Notes: generated from the sequence alone by a model not told the origin. DNA of 64,000 nt from Bombus terrestris (GCF_910591885.1 NC_063273.1:5270001-5334000), one strand, 5' to 3'. Counted from the stretch's first letter, positions 1 through 12,800 are shown. A program made the numbers and translations.

Positions 1-1038
1 GTACAACAAGGCAATTCATTGTTTTCAACAAAGGATTAAATGTCACATCATTATAATCCAGGACAATAGTTTAACTAAATAATTCATTGTTTTTCTATCA
101 TTTGCTAAGCTAAGCTCATAACACTTTACAGGAAAGAAAGAAGGGTTTAAGGGGCCTGCCCTGTTACAAAATCTTATGGGGGCGCAAACAATATTACTCT
201 CAATGATGGAAATCAAATATAAATATATTCTAATTATAATCATACTAATATATTCTTTTAATATTTATATTGAATATATTTTGACCAGATGATCATTAGG
301 CACAAATATAAATGCTGGTTTACACTATGAATGAACCTTATATTATTTATATTTATGATTTTCTTGATTTCTGTTATTCAATTAATATCAAAATTTTACA
401 GAATAAATTTTGAAAAATTTCCTTAGAAATTCATATTTTTTATAATTGAAAAAATTGAAAAATATAAAGATAGAATGTGAAATCTTATATTTCATATATC
501 ATGCAATAAGAAAGACTAGAAATTTTGTTAAAATAGAATATAGATCGATATATTAAATTTTTCCATTCATAGTATCATCCATCCATGTATTTCTGTAATT
601 GATATACAATACGGACTAAAAAATATTACTAAATCTTTAATGTATTCCAATGGCACCTTTTAATATAATGTATACTGCTTTGGATAAAATGTGAACTAGT
701 ATTTATGTTTGTAAATATAAGACAAGAAATACATTCATTCTGAAATAAAAATTTTGCATGTATATGTATGATGCCACAAGAACAATGTTTATTACAATAC
801 TAAAGATAAAAAATAACAAAATCATCCTTTCATATTTTTCACATTTAATAAAGTTATGTGTCCAAAAGAACATGTTTTGCCTGATATAATTCAACAATGA
901 TAACAGAAAAATTGTCCAAGGTATTATTGTGTTCAATAACAGTAATGATTTTAAGTTTTATCTCTATATACAAATCAGAATTCATTACTAAAAAATCCTA
1001 CTTCACAAAATTGCAACAAAGATTGAAGATGAGTTACA
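1..1038. other. Non-coding, 3' flank of Wdr20
   Basis: AT-rich sequence downstream of the Wdr20 stop codon on the minus strand. Several TTTATT stretches on the plus strand would read as AATAAA poly(A) signals on the minus strand, so part of this is probably the Wdr20 3' UTR. The short open frames here have no coding character, and no second gene can be supported. Confidence 0.5.
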
Positions 1039-4000
1039 TCATAGATCGTTAGATCGCAGGGAATTAATGTTGGTGTAAGGATTGCTATGATGATGTGGCC
1101 TGTGCAGAGTGCTGCTGATGGTGAGAGGACCTACCATGTGACCAGGCCTTGCCCATGTGTAGACATATCCATCTTGACATGCTGTTACGAAGCAATCTTC
1201 CCTAAACACTAATTCAGTCAATCTCTCGTGTGCCAACTTCTTGCACACTAGTGGTTCTAGCACTGGGCACTCATCAAACCTAGGGCACCAGGCAGTCCCT
1301 ATCAACCTCATAGGATCGTCCATCACAGAACTAACCTTTTTATTTGCACCTACTAAACTTCCACTGACACTGTTCAAATTACTATTTGTATTTAAATTAG
1401 TAGTAGCTTTATCACCACTACTGTTCTGTATTATTGTGCTATTAGATGCACCACTACCTCTCATAGTGAGGCTAAAGTTCCTTTTATGATTATCACCCTT
1501 ACGATCACCAAAACCAAGGCCTGCTAACCTCTGTGTCAAGGAATTTACAGTTGACACTGCTGTATTTGTACTCATGCTATTATTACTACTTTCATTATTA
1601 CCACTCGCGTTTTCTTTGTAATTAACATTATTCAGATTATTATGTTTAGAATTGTTCAAATGATGATTCGTTGTTGAACCATTCCCACTGTTGACTGTTG
1701 ATGTAGGAAGAGTACTAGAACCTGCTGTAGATGGCCTTTGTTTTGCACACATTGGTTGTCTCAACACATCTTCTGTAATATCCCACAAACACAACTGTGT
1801 ATCTTGCGACACACTACCTAACCTGTAGCATGTACCACCCGACACTCTTAATTCTGAACCACAAGAGTTTCTGTTTGAATGAATTCCTTGCGATGTTGTA
1901 GACAAACGGTTGGCCTTCTCATGATAATGATTATGATTATTATGTGGTAATGTTTCATCATCTGAACCACTGAAGTCTGGGTCATGATCTTCATAAGATG
2001 TAGTATAAGGATCAAAAGCTACTACGCTTACCCAGCTATGATGACCTTGACCTCGAGCCACCACTCTTTTTTCATGAAAGCTCCAAATTGTCACAAGATC
2101 ATCTTCGCCGCCCACAACAACATATCTTCCATCTGGAGACCAACATACACATAAAAATCCACCAAAATAACTTCTAGCTGAACCCACTAACTCCATTGTA
2201 TTATACTGAAATACTCGCAAGAATCCATCTTGGGAAACAACTGCTAAGTTTGAGCCACATGGGCTAAAGGCAAATTCATTTATACAACATCCTTCTGCAC
2301 CTATTACCCATCTATATAATGGGTTTCTTGTAGATTTTGTTTTACAAGTATATATGGCATAACCATCCCCTGATTTAAAAGACTGATAGTTAGGGGCTGT
2401 GGTTCCACATAAAAGTTCTTCATTATATAAATATAGTTGCCCAGAACTGTGCGATACCAAGAAGAGATTGTTTGATCCAGGAACCCATTTTATACATGTT
2501 ACTTTGCTTTTGTCAATCAATCTCTGAAACATTAAAAGATATATATCTTTTTATTTATTGAACAAATAATAAGTATAATCTTAAAAAATAGGCTATTGCA
2601 GCTATCTAATAAGTTAACAAAAAAATTACATAATTACTGATTAAATTTATTTACTTCCATCATAAAATCTAAATAAGACTTATAAAATTAAATATTATAA
2701 TATGATTAGTAGTAATATCATATTACTACTAATAATCATTATTAATAATATGAATAGTAATAAATATATGTTACTACAACAAAGAGTATTATGAATCATT
2801 AAACTATCATACTAACATCTTTGTATATCATGTTACAACAAGATAAGACATTGATGTCACAGAGATTGGATAAAGTGGTAACAATCTTTATACAAATTTT
2901 TTGATAATAAAATATTATACAATCTATTTGTACCTATACACAATAAATGTATTCCCAAAATTTTAGGATTGTACCAGAGATATTTTACAATCTTCTTACA
3001 TCTTCAAAAAATTTAGTTCAATATGTATATCAAAGTATATTCATACATCTATATGATTTTCTATTTTTTAACATAACAAATTACTTACATCTTCATTATA
3101 TAATTTGCTGAGTTCTTTCTGTATTGGATCTATCAGTTGAATTTGACCTGTAGAAAAACCAACTAATAGCGGAGCACTATCTGCAGTTGCTGTTGTTTGA
3201 TTAAAATTATGGCATGTTGGATTAGTTCCCTTATATAACTTCTTGTCCACTGGTTTATTTAAGTCCACAGCCTAAAATATTTTCATATAACATTGACTCA
3301 TTGTAAATTTTAATAACATATTAAAATTAATATATTGTAAAAATATATTGTAATTAATAAATTTTATTTATTTTATTTGTCTATATAAAATCATTAATAT
3401 TTCTCAGTTACATTTATTTAAAAGATATAAAATTTTATCAAATTTCAAAAATATTAATTTCTTGTATCTGCATATATCAAATATTTGCATCAGATTTATA
3501 AACATGGCTTATAGAATTGTTAAATATATTAACTAATATTTTGTCAATTAGTATACATCGTATGTATTAATAAAAAGTTAAAAGTTTAGCTAGTAAGACC
3601 TGAAGGAAGGAAGAGAAATATAGATAACATATATGTTATAATTTAAATGAAGTTAAATAAACAAGTTATCATTCTAAATAAAGTGACTGATGTATCTGTT
3701 GTTAAAATAATCACCTAATTAGAGATAAATTTAATAAATATAAGTTTACATGCAGTAATATACAAAGTAAAAGGATTCTCTATGTTAGGTGTGGTGATAG
3801 TGCAAAGATGGAGTCTTGATATGCGTTTTCGAGGTTAGGTTTCAATAAATCCACGCTCAATTAGATCTAAATATAATAACAAATATAATAACTATGGGGG
3901 AAGTTTAGATTACCTTTTTAACTCCTCGATAGACATAAACATAAAGCTCCTTGCCAAAATTGAAACACATTCGGTCTCCAAGTCCTTGTGTACCCGTAGG

Positions 4001-4183
4001 ATCCGCTGGATCCGGTAAAGTTACGAAAGACACCCTAACGGATGCACTTCCTTGACCATTCGTGTAACCGACCCTATTTGGCCTTGAATACTCCGACAAA
4101 GTCATTAGTTTATAAGTTCCTTCCCGCGTGACAAACTGTGTTTTCAAGTCCTCCTTCCCTCCTCCATCCAACTGCACAGCCAT
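1039..4183 (-). CDS. Wdr20: WD repeat protein WDR20, USP12/USP46 cofactor
   Basis: Three exons on the minus strand: 4183-3914, 3271-3089 and 2523-1039, all in phase 0, giving about 645 residues. In vertebrates WDR20 binds the USP12 and USP46 deubiquitinases with WDR48/UAF1 and stimulates them; the insect role is inferred. Exon 1 carries the family N-terminus (SEYSRPNRVGYTNGQG, then a RxCFNxGxELYxYxYxG block). Exon 2 has YKGTNPTCHNFN and LLVGFSTGQIQLIDP. Exon 3 holds WD blades (GFLCVCWSPDGRYVVVGGED, SWVSVVAFDPYTTS) and LCLWDITED, then a long Ser/Asn/Thr-rich insert before the conserved final blade (LEPLVCKKLAHERLT, VTACQDGYVYTWARPG). The insert is longer than I recall in vertebrates. The start at 4183 is preferred because it matches the family N-terminus, although the frame stays open upstream to 4300. 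Splice sites: exon 1 AAG|gta, exon 2 GAT|gtaagt, acceptors tttag and tttcag. Confidence 0.93.
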
Positions 4184-6001
4184 CTTACCACCAGCGGTGC
4201 GACGGAGGAGCTCATCAGACACGAAAAAACCTGTGTTGGTTTCTGCCTTTCTATACGTCTGTCGATAATTTCTTCTTCGACAGCTTGTAAAAACTGTCAA
4301 ACACCAACTATGCAGCTCCTTGTATTAAAAATCTTCCAAATATCAGAGCTTACCGGTTCTGCATGTAACCTTTGCTAAGGGCGCCCCAAGTACTATATCG
4401 AAACTGCCCGTCGTGCATTTATGATCCGCAGCTCATACTCTCAACCTCGTATAGAATAATTCCGTCCCCACCATACCCCTGATACTCCCTTTACCTCCAT
4501 GTGATAAGCAATGTGTAACGTAAAAATGAATTCGTATATATTAAATAAGCAGCTTAATAAAGAAATTTCAAATATTTATTGTCGTAAACATTCAAATACT
4601 TAAAATAAAGATTTCAGATAAGAAAAGAAAAAATACATTTACGCATATTCTATTGAAAATATTAATAATATTGTGTGTTTGTGTATAATATTTTCAATAT
4701 ATTTTTAATGATATTAAAACAATAGAATCATACAGAATAATTTATAAAATAATAATATGACGTAATACCTAATACAATTGGATGTCTTGTACGGTCTATC
4801 AAAATATGTATAATTATTCTGAATATTTTTAAATCTTTGTAATTCAACGTTGCAATGAAGAAATTAAATAAAATTACAGAATACACGGCACTGTTAGCGC
4901 CGTGTTATTACTGCGCGCGCAGCATTGCCTGAATTCGTTGGTTCTGACAGCCTGTCAGGGACCGGATATTTTGTAAACAACCGAGCGAAGGGTTAATTAA
5001 TTTTGCCCACTTTTTTCCACTTCCTCTGTTTCTTTGCTGGTTTAGCTTATCAAGAACACATATTCAATTATCATGGACTACTTTATACTACAGATATTAA
5101 TCATGACCCAGATAACCAGTAATAAAAAGATGCTATAAGTATTTCTCTAATATGATAAGCTAATATTCATTTAAATATATTATCATATTATGAATTTAAA
5201 AATCTTATATATCATTAATTTTTCACAATTTGACAAATAACGACTTTTTAGATTCCTGATTCGTGTAGTTGTAGATAAGAAAAATAAAGATTACAAAATT
5301 CAATTAGGCATGATAATTTCATCTATTAAAATTATTAGTCACGTGATCTAGATACAGAGAATTTGCTTCAAATTTCTTCCGATTTTCCGAATGTTAATTG
5401 TAAATAAATTCAAATTCTGATACGTATATTATTTTATGCATATACAACTATTATTTCATAATATTTTGCTTAAAAACAACGGTTATAATTATGTGCTACA
5501 TATAATAATTATTATATGTAGAATCTTACTACATATCTTTGTAATTTGTAAAATATTTATAACTAATTATAATAATATAATATACAATAATATTGGGAAA
5601 CACATACATACACATTAGATATACATAAAAAGGACAAAATACTATTTTATTTTGAATATTGATATTTCTCCTATAGTACATACTTACAATATTGTAATAA
5701 GTGTTTCTCTAAACGAATAAATGATATAAAATCGTGATCGTGTATAATTAAAAATTGTAATACCAGTATATTTTATTATAAATTAAAATTTTATGTACTT
5801 GTTTTCTTTTTAATATATATTATTTTTTGATTTAGTTATATAATTTACATAATTATGAATATACATATTCATAACTCGAAACATAAATACATATTCGTAC
5901 ATCTGAAAATCATCGACAAAGACACGTGGGTGTATTTCACTTCATAACTTTTTTTTTTATTATTATGGATTGTTAATTAATGTACATAACATTTGATAAT
6001 A
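4184..6001. other. Divergent intergenic region between Wdr20 and Utp25
   Basis: About 1.8 kb between the two divergently oriented start codons, so it should hold both promoters. It contains a small GC-rich island near 4880-4990 with two short inverted repeats: ACACGGC at 4883-4889 with GCCGTGT at 4899-4905, and CTGACAG at 4944-4950 with CTGTCAG at 4952-4958. The rest is AT-rich with poly-T tracts. No further gene is visible. Confidence 0.5.
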
Positions 6002-8281
6002 ATGGCACGTGGTAAAAGATCAATTCGCGGTGGGAAAAGGAAATTTCACCGGTCCGATGATCGTCCGAAACCCAAAAAGAGTAAATTTAACCTAAAAGAG
6101 GCTTCGTATGTCAAAGATCGTGACATTAAAAATAGGGAAATCGAGAAACGTAGGCAAATGTTGGAAGAAGAAAAGTTACAACAACGAGACATAGAAAGCG
6201 ACAATTCTGGCGATGAACAAGAGAATCCATTGCAAAACTTATTATCCTCTTTTGTAAACACAACTAGTTTACAAATTACTGCTATTGAATCTAATTCAGA
6301 AAGTGATGATTTTAGTGATAAGGATGACGTTGAGGAGAGTAATGAAATTAGAGACAAGCTAACAATGGAATCTAACAATATGGATGAGGAGGCAGATTTA
6401 CCAAGTGATAGTGATGAAATAAAAATGAAAGACGCTGATGAAGAAGATCCTGAAACTACTCAAGAAGATGCTGGTTATTTGAAGGATCCATTCTCAATTC
6501 ATCTTCATGACGATTTAAGCGATAAACTTTATGAAGCAGTTTCTATTGTTCCACAAACTGTAGAAACACAAAAGATAATATGGCCTGTTTTAGGCAATCT
6601 TACATGTCAAATACCAAAATTTTTAGATGATGCTAAAGACACAATGAAAGAACCTAACGTTTCTGTTTTAGAATATAAACAGTTTGCTAAGTGTGGCACT
6701 GTTCCTCAATTAATTGATAATGTAAATTGGGATAAATTATATGTTAAGTCTCAAATTCATGGCAATCTTACTCAAGCAAATTATTCAAATACAAAGGATA
6801 ATGCGAATACAACTCCATCATCTATGACTCCTTTACAAAGGGAGCTATTTTCAATAATAAATAATTATCAAGATTTATACTATCCTGAAAGGACTTTTTC
6901 TAATGCGGATCAAATAAGATTTGTGTACTGCTTACATATAATTAATCATGTGTTGAAAACACGAACGAAGATATTGCACCATAATGCAAAGATAACAAAA
7001 TCAAAATGTGCAAACATGACAGAAATCCCAGATGAATATAGAGATCAAGGTTTAGTAAGACCAAAAATTTTAATAATCGTTCCTTTTAAGCATTCATGTC
7101 TAAAAATTGTTGAATTATTAATATCTATTTTAATTGGAGAAGATAAAGGTGGTTCTGTAATGAATAAGACAAGATTTATGGAAGATTTTAGTGGCAATGA
7201 ATTAGCAATGTCAAAAAAAAATCCAAAACCTGAAGATTATGAATTGACATTTCAAGGAAATACGGATGATACTTTTAAAATAGGAATTGCTATTACGAAA
7301 AAGACTTTAAAATTATATTCAGAGTTTTACTCCTCTGACATAATAATTTCATCTCTACTAGGTTTAAGAATATTAATAGGTGCAGAAGGTGAAGCAGATA
7401 GAGATTATGATTTCTTAGCATCAATAGAATTATTGATTCTTGATCAAGCAGAATTGTTTTTAATGCAAAATTGGGATCATATGATACATATATTAAATCA
7501 TTTGCATTTACAACCAAAAGATTCTCATGGAACAGATTTTTCTAGAGTAAGAAGTTGGTGTGTGAATGGATGGACTAAATACTATAGACAGACGTTAATA
7601 TTTTCAAGCATTCATGTGCCTGAAATTTATGGAATATTTAATAAGAAATGTTACAATTATGCAGGGAAAGTAAAAATAATAAATCCTATTTCTCCTGGAT
7701 CTATTTGTCAAGTAGCTGTACAAATTCCACAAGTGTTTCACAGATTTGACGCTTCAAGTCATTCTCAAGCCTTGGAATATAGAATGGAGTTCTTTATAAC
7801 AAAGATACTTCCTCAGTATAAAGATAGAATAATGAATCATACATTGATTTTTATACCATCTTACTTTGATTTTGTGAAATTACGGAATTATTTTAAAAAA
7901 GAAGAATATAGTTTTGTGCAAATTTGTGAATATTCTAAAGATGCAAAAGTGGCAAGAGCAAGAGATATGTTCTTCCATAGTGATGCACATTTTCTCCTAT
8001 ATTCAGAAAGATTTCATTTTTTCCGTAGAATAAGAGTAAAAGGTATAAGGCATATTATATTTTACGCACCACCAATCTTTCCTCAGTTTTACGTAGAAAT
8101 GTGTAACTTAATGCAGGAAGCTAATCAAAATCCACGTTCAGGTTCTGGAAGTAATATGACAATTACTATTTTATATTGTAAATATGATATTATGCAGCTT
8201 TCTGCAATTGTAGGAGCTGAAAGGGTAAATAAAATGTTTGGATCAGAAAAATCCATCCACATGCTTATGACTGGTGAATAG
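6002..8281 (+). CDS. Utp25: U3 snoRNA-associated protein UTP25 (digestive organ expansion factor homologue)
   Basis: A single uninterrupted exon of 759 residues. UTP25/DEF belongs to the small-subunit processome that matures 18S rRNA in the nucleolus. The N-terminus is very basic (MARGKRSIRGGKRKF) and is followed by an acidic low-complexity stretch (about residues 55-150), typical of nucleolar proteins. The C-terminal two thirds is the degenerate DEAD-helicase-like UTP25 domain: LIIVPFKHSCLKIVELL resembles motif Ia and LLILDQAELFLMQNWDH sits where a DEAD motif would be (DQAE here), so ATPase activity is unlikely. RHIIFYAPPIFPQFYVEM near the C-terminus is a family signature. Length is close to vertebrate UTP25 (about 756). 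The start is the first real ATG in frame, just after a TTG-initiated extension that I discard. It has no introns, unlike its neighbours, and its 3' end converges with the InaF gene. Confidence 0.9.
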   Translation: MARGKRSIRGGKRKFHRSDDRPKPKKSKFNLKEASYVKDRDIKNREIEKRRQMLEEEKLQQRDIESDNSGDEQENPLQNLLSSFVNTTSLQITAIESNSESDDFSDKDDVEESNEIRDKLTMESNNMDEEADLPSDSDEIKMKDADEEDPETTQEDAGYLKDPFSIHLHDDLSDKLYEAVSIVPQTVETQKIIWPVLGNLTCQIPKFLDDAKDTMKEPNVSVLEYKQFAKCGTVPQLIDNVNWDKLYVKSQIHGNLTQANYSNTKDNANTTPSSMTPLQRELFSIINNYQDLYYPERTFSNADQIRFVYCLHIINHVLKTRTKILHHNAKITKSKCANMTEIPDEYRDQGLVRPKILIIVPFKHSCLKIVELLISILIGEDKGGSVMNKTRFMEDFSGNELAMSKKNPKPEDYELTFQGNTDDTFKIGIAITKKTLKLYSEFYSSDIIISSLLGLRILIGAEGEADRDYDFLASIELLILDQAELFLMQNWDHMIHILNHLHLQPKDSHGTDFSRVRSWCVNGWTKYYRQTLIFSSIHVPEIYGIFNKKCYNYAGKVKIINPISPGSICQVAVQIPQVFHRFDASSHSQALEYRMEFFITKILPQYKDRIMNHTLIFIPSYFDFVKLRNYFKKEEYSFVQICEYSKDAKVARARDMFFHSDAHFLLYSERFHFFRRIRVKGIRHIIFYAPPIFPQFYVEMCNLMQEANQNPRSGSGSNMTITILYCKYDIMQLSAIVGAERVNKMFGSEKSIHMLMTGE

Positions 8282-8766
8282 GAAATAAAAAGTACGTCAA
8301 ATTCTTTTATATAATAGCATCGGTATCGGATGTTATCGATATTGTGACTGTTAATATTATTAAATATGTAAAAATGTATCATTAACGTTTGTAGTTTGCA
8401 TTATTATTAACAGGAAACATTTTTATCTTCATCGTTTTGTTTAATTTCTTTATTATATTACTATACAATTTTTAAATGCATTGAAATAAATACAATCTTA
8501 ATTACAATCATCCAAACGATTTTGTTCACAGAATTATTTTTACGTATCAATAGTATAATTCCGCAATATTACGATTATTCCAGCAAAGAAACAATTTGAT
8601 CTAGAAAGTATTCGTTTAGCATTTTATAATTATTTGGATGTAAAGATTATTAAATCGTTTTTGTCGTTATTAACTAAATAATTGTTATATAAGCATTATA
8701 ACAAATCTAAAAGTTTTGACAGTAAAATCTAATTCTTCTTTTAATTAATTTTAATATTCTAACATA
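8282..8766. other. Convergent 3' intergenic region
   Basis: About 480 bp of AT-rich sequence between the stop codons of Utp25 (plus) and the first InaF-motif gene (minus). It should contain both 3' UTRs. No coding or structured element is visible. Confidence 0.45.
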
Positions 8767-9539
8767 TTAATTAATGTTAGAATGCATTTTGGTCGATATT
8801 TCTTTGGTTTCTGTACTTGGACTAGTTTGTAAATCCTCGAGTGTTATTAGCGAGGGAGCAGTCGATGATTCAGCAATCTCTGTCAAGATAGTTAATAAAT
8901 CCTTCTGTCGTGGAGTGGTTATGATTTCCGACATACTTCGTTCACTCGCCATGGTCGTTAATTTTGTCGTCATTTTTTCTGTCTGCGTATCTGAAAAAAG
9001 AAAAAGTAATTTTAGTTTTATCGCATCTAAATTAGCATTTACAGCGATCAGCGATTTCAAGATAACGAATTCCATATTGATAAGTCATGACAAGAGTATA
9101 ATTACACGATATATTTACACGATAATTGGCTAGTTCATAATTCGAACAAAAAATCGGTTTTTAAAGTTTTTAAAACGAATAAATAACATCGCAGCGATTG
9201 GAGGATTTGAAATCTGTTTTTATCGTTCATAATAGAGCGATCGGTGATATAATTTGATAATTATGTATTACCACATTCTGATTTTGTATTTGACTTGCTA
9301 AAGACGTCTTTCGGATCCCACAAGAAGGTATAATACAACGATAGTAGGATAGCTGCCATGCTAACAAATATAACATAGGCAACCACCGTCAATACCCGTA
9401 CCAACTTTTGTTTATGTTTTGGTTCGTAGAGCTTGTCTTTCCTTTCGTCTCCTGCAAATCGAATTTCATTGCCTGCTGGTTTATGTTCGCGATTTCCCAA
9501 TGTACGACTAATGCTTGCCATTACGTTTTGAGCGCTCAT
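8767..9539 (-). CDS. InaF-motif single-pass membrane protein, paralogue 1
   Basis: Two exons on the minus strand (9539-9272 and 8990-8767), joined in phase 1 (donor TGTG|gtaata, acceptor tttttcag), giving 163 residues. The family takes its name from Drosophila inaF, a gene needed for TRP channel function in photoreceptors. Visible in the sequence: a basic cytoplasmic stretch (residues about 32-48) and one membrane segment (about 47-71) with the InaF signature KLVRVLTVVAYVIFVSMAA followed by LSLYYTFLWDP. The tail is Ser/Thr-rich and polar. An alternative ATG lies six codons upstream at 9557. The signature is nearly repeated in the next gene, so the two are paralogues. Binding to a TRP channel is inference from the family. 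Confidence 0.75.
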
Positions 9540-11660
9540 TTTGCGCGGCAACTGCATTCTCGACGTGCTGATGCTTCAAGGAAATTCGTTTTATTCAATT
9601 TTCGATTGTGAGATCATTAAGTTTATAAATGAGTCTTATGTTTCAGTTTTGATATAAAATTTCAATATAACATTATAACATTTTAGTTTCTATAATATTA
9701 AGTCATCGTACAAAAATCGTAATTGTAATCATAGTAATTCGATGTAAAGTTTCGAGGGAAATATCAAAGAAAACATTGTTTTCATCGAATGTTACGTATT
9801 TATAACTTCGTTGATCATTAATATTTATGAACGCTCAGTAAACTTTATAAGTTTATTACTGTAAGCTTTGTAGCTTAAATATATCTTATGTGGAAGACTG
9901 TTACGCAGAATGCTTTTGCGTTCGACAGGTTACGTACATATGTTTGGCTGAATGTTTTCTACGATTTACCACCAATGTTTTTGTAATCCTCGCGTTATCA
10001 ATATGAATTCGAATCCACTTTTGTTGATTTTCGAATTCCCCAATTTAGTAGACAGTTTGGTTTACTGATAGGGCGTTCCCGAGCGAATACTGCGAGTATC
10101 GGGAACAGTGGTAGGGAGGTGTTTAAACTTCACGATAATTTGTCAAGAGGGAGATAAATTTTCGAGAATGCAATATGTAGAGGGTTTATATTGACGTTTT
10201 CATTATTCTACAACTATTTCTGTCTCCTGACTATTGGATCAACGTTTCTCACAGATACAGCTGGTAAGGCACACTCGTCTAATGATATGTATCAACGAGT
10301 TTTCACTGCGCAAGTCTCAGAATCTTGACTCATTGTGCTTCGTTCTGCAAACTCCAAGGGCTGCTCGATTTTACGGAATTCATCGTGGAAAATGCCCTTA
10401 AACCGTATAATGGACACCGTCTCATTGTATTTCCAAAATTTATCCACACAAAACTATCTCGTATGTTTTTCGATAAATATACGTGCTTAACATATTATAT
10501 ATTGATCGAATCATTGTTTCTGTTTACGACTAGAGTAACATTTTGATTTTATTTATTTTAAGCCTTTTTTAAGTAAAAAATTCAAAAGCAATAATGCTTA
10601 ATGTCAGAAACAATAAGAATCTGTCTGTTTCATCCATATTGTATAAAATAAGTAATATACCGAATTAAAAGAATGTTCGTTAAGACATAGGTATAGGTAC
10701 TACATCGGTTTCGAATTGAAGTGCTTCTGTAGAAGTGACAAAGAAATGATTAAAAATGTTACATAATCATTTTACGTAAGACTGAGCTTATGTATTGCTT
10801 CAAAGTTAATACTTGCACGTACAGGTCACGCAAAATAGGATACATTGTCGTTCCATACAGGATGCTATTTACGTAAACGTAATCATTCCAATGGATATAA
10901 TTCGAAAGTTACAAGTGTCAAGAATAGAAGCTGCTAATACAAGAGCCCATAAACTTTAGTCAAAGCTGATAGGGTTTTCGTTTCGAGAGTAAAGTGACTT
11001 TTACGACATTCTCGTTTTACATAAGAGGCGCGCCTTTATTTTAATAGCATTTAGTAGCATTGTTCTTCGATCTCGGATAAAGATAGTAGTACGATAGGTA
11101 ATCATTATTCAACGGATATTTCATATACTTAAGAAGAAATAAAAAAGGGAAGAAAAGGAGTGGATATATCTTTCCTTTAGTTTGATTCGCGTATACCTTC
11201 GTTTAAATATTATACTTCAGCATGTTATTTGAGAAGATGAAATAAAATAAAGTTGTTTAAATCAAATAAAGATTAAACAAGTTTGTTCATAGGTGTAGTA
11301 AGATTTTTGTACTGATGCAACGTTAAAGAAGCCATAATGGATCGACCTGACCCTGTTCTGGTCATTACGTGAACAATACAGATAATCATCGTAGGTCAAT
11401 TCACCGACTATCTTCTTTCTAAGGTTTTAATCATGACTTTTCATTGGAGTTATATATATGAAATATTTTTGTGCTTTGCCTTTACTGAAATATAATTGTA
11501 TGTACCTAACTACGCACGCGTGTAAAAAATATATTTGTACAAAAAATAAATGATGATCACGTTCATCGCTTAAGTGAACAGCAAAATATGTGTAATGTCG
11601 CACATTTAATAAGGTGGCTTACAGGTGAGTCAAGTGGAAAAAAATCAAATTATAGAAAAT
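9540..11660. other. Intergenic between the two InaF-motif genes
   Basis: About 2.1 kb between the start of paralogue 1 and the stop of paralogue 2, both on the minus strand. It should hold the promoter of paralogue 1 and the 3' UTR of paralogue 2. The plus-strand frame at 10325-10546 lacks splice sites or homology and is not called. Confidence 0.4.
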
Positions 11661-12800
11661 TTATTTACCTTTGAACTTCGACGCAATGTTTGCCAGTTTT
11701 CCAGGTAATTTGTTGGACTGTTCAGGATATTTTAGACGATTTTCAAGTTCCAAATTACGAGAAGAATCTAGAGTTGTTTGTTTATTTAAATTAATTGCTT
11801 GTTTTATATTGTTGATATTATACGCACGATCTTCTCTGCTATTTTGAATATCAAAATTTTCTTTATCATTTATCGCCATAATTGTCATTATAGTATCTAT
11901 AAATCTTCCATTGGACAAATATATTTCAGGATACTGGGGCGTTTCAACTTTCACGCTTTTTTTATTAAACGTTTCAGCCTCCGATTTAAAGCTTGATAGA
12001 ACATTATTTTTATCTTCGTTTCGATTGGTAACTGTATTTTTCGTAAAATTGTGATTTAATGGAAAAATATTTTGAGGTGATTCAGAATAGTTTCTGGTAT
12101 TTGTAAAATGATCATTATTCGTCTCATTTCCAAAAATAGTCGAAGAATCTAGTATCTGGAATGTACCATTATTACCGAACATACGATTCGTAATTTTAGA
12201 TGAATCTTTTGTACCTCTTCCAATTAATTTTCTTGTTAAGTTCAGCGTCTTTCCTTTTTCGAATGAAGTATAATTAAAAAAATTAGATGTCCCATTTTCT
12301 AGAGAGGAATCTTGAACAAAAGAGTTCGGATTATTGATTCTATTTTTCCAAGATTCAATTAAAGAATTTGGTAATAGAAACAATGATTCGTTTAATTTTT
12401 CACGATGCTCTTTTACATGATCGTAATTATTGACAGGTTTTTCTATGTCAACAATAGGATCCAAGAACAAAACATTCGTAGCGTTAGTGTGTTGTGCGGG
12501 TTTGTTGGGGTCATCTTGCACAGTCATTTTATCGCCTTGTAAGTATTGTACTTCGGGTTCGGAAGATAATTGAACTGGTCTTCGTATAAGCCTTGGATTA
12601 GGTGGTTCCCAAAGAAATAAATAATACGCACTTAAGACAATGGCTACGAAACTTACAGAGAACATGTAAGCCATCACAGTGACTAATCGTATTATTTTTT
12701 TGGTCCTTCGATTTTCATAGATATCCGTCTCCTTTCTCGAGCTTTCACCACCGCCAGCTCCTTCTTGAGGAGCCCCATCACTGTTTTCTTCCTTGCTCAT
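11661..12800 (-). CDS. InaF-motif membrane protein, long-tailed paralogue 2
   Basis: One open exon of 379 residues on the minus strand, starting at MSKEENSDG. After a Gly/Glu-rich leader, residues about 33-62 carry the InaF motif and membrane segment (KKIIRLVTVMAYMFSVSFVA, then IVLSAYYLFLWEP), closely matching the upstream paralogue. The rest is a roughly 310-residue Asn/Ser/Thr-rich tail with many N-x-S/T sequons (NESL, NGTS, NYTS, NLTR, NETN, NYSE), which would fit a glycosylated extracellular domain in a type II topology; that topology is inference. The tail is far longer than typical InaF proteins. The final codons contain AAAG|gtaaat, a usable splice donor, so a longer isoform cannot be excluded; I see no clear partner exon downstream. 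Confidence 0.72.
   Translation of the reverse strand: MSKEENSDGAPQEGAGGGESSRKETDIYENRRTKKIIRLVTVMAYMFSVSFVAIVLSAYYLFLWEPPNPRLIRRPVQLSSEPEVQYLQGDKMTVQDDPNKPAQHTNATNVLFLDPIVDIEKPVNNYDHVKEHREKLNESLFLLPNSLIESWKNRINNPNSFVQDSSLENGTSNFFNYTSFEKGKTLNLTRKLIGRGTKDSSKITNRMFGNNGTFQILDSSTIFGNETNNDHFTNTRNYSESPQNIFPLNHNFTKNTVTNRNEDKNNVLSSFKSEAETFNKKSVKVETPQYPEIYLSNGRFIDTIMTIMAINDKENFDIQNSREDRAYNINNIKQAINLNKQTTLDSSRNLELENRLKYPEQSNKLPGKLANIASKFKGK

Noticed and set aside
6046..6378. Minus-strand Ser/Leu-rich frame
   Set aside because: Antisense shadow of the acidic, Ser-rich N-terminus of Utp25.
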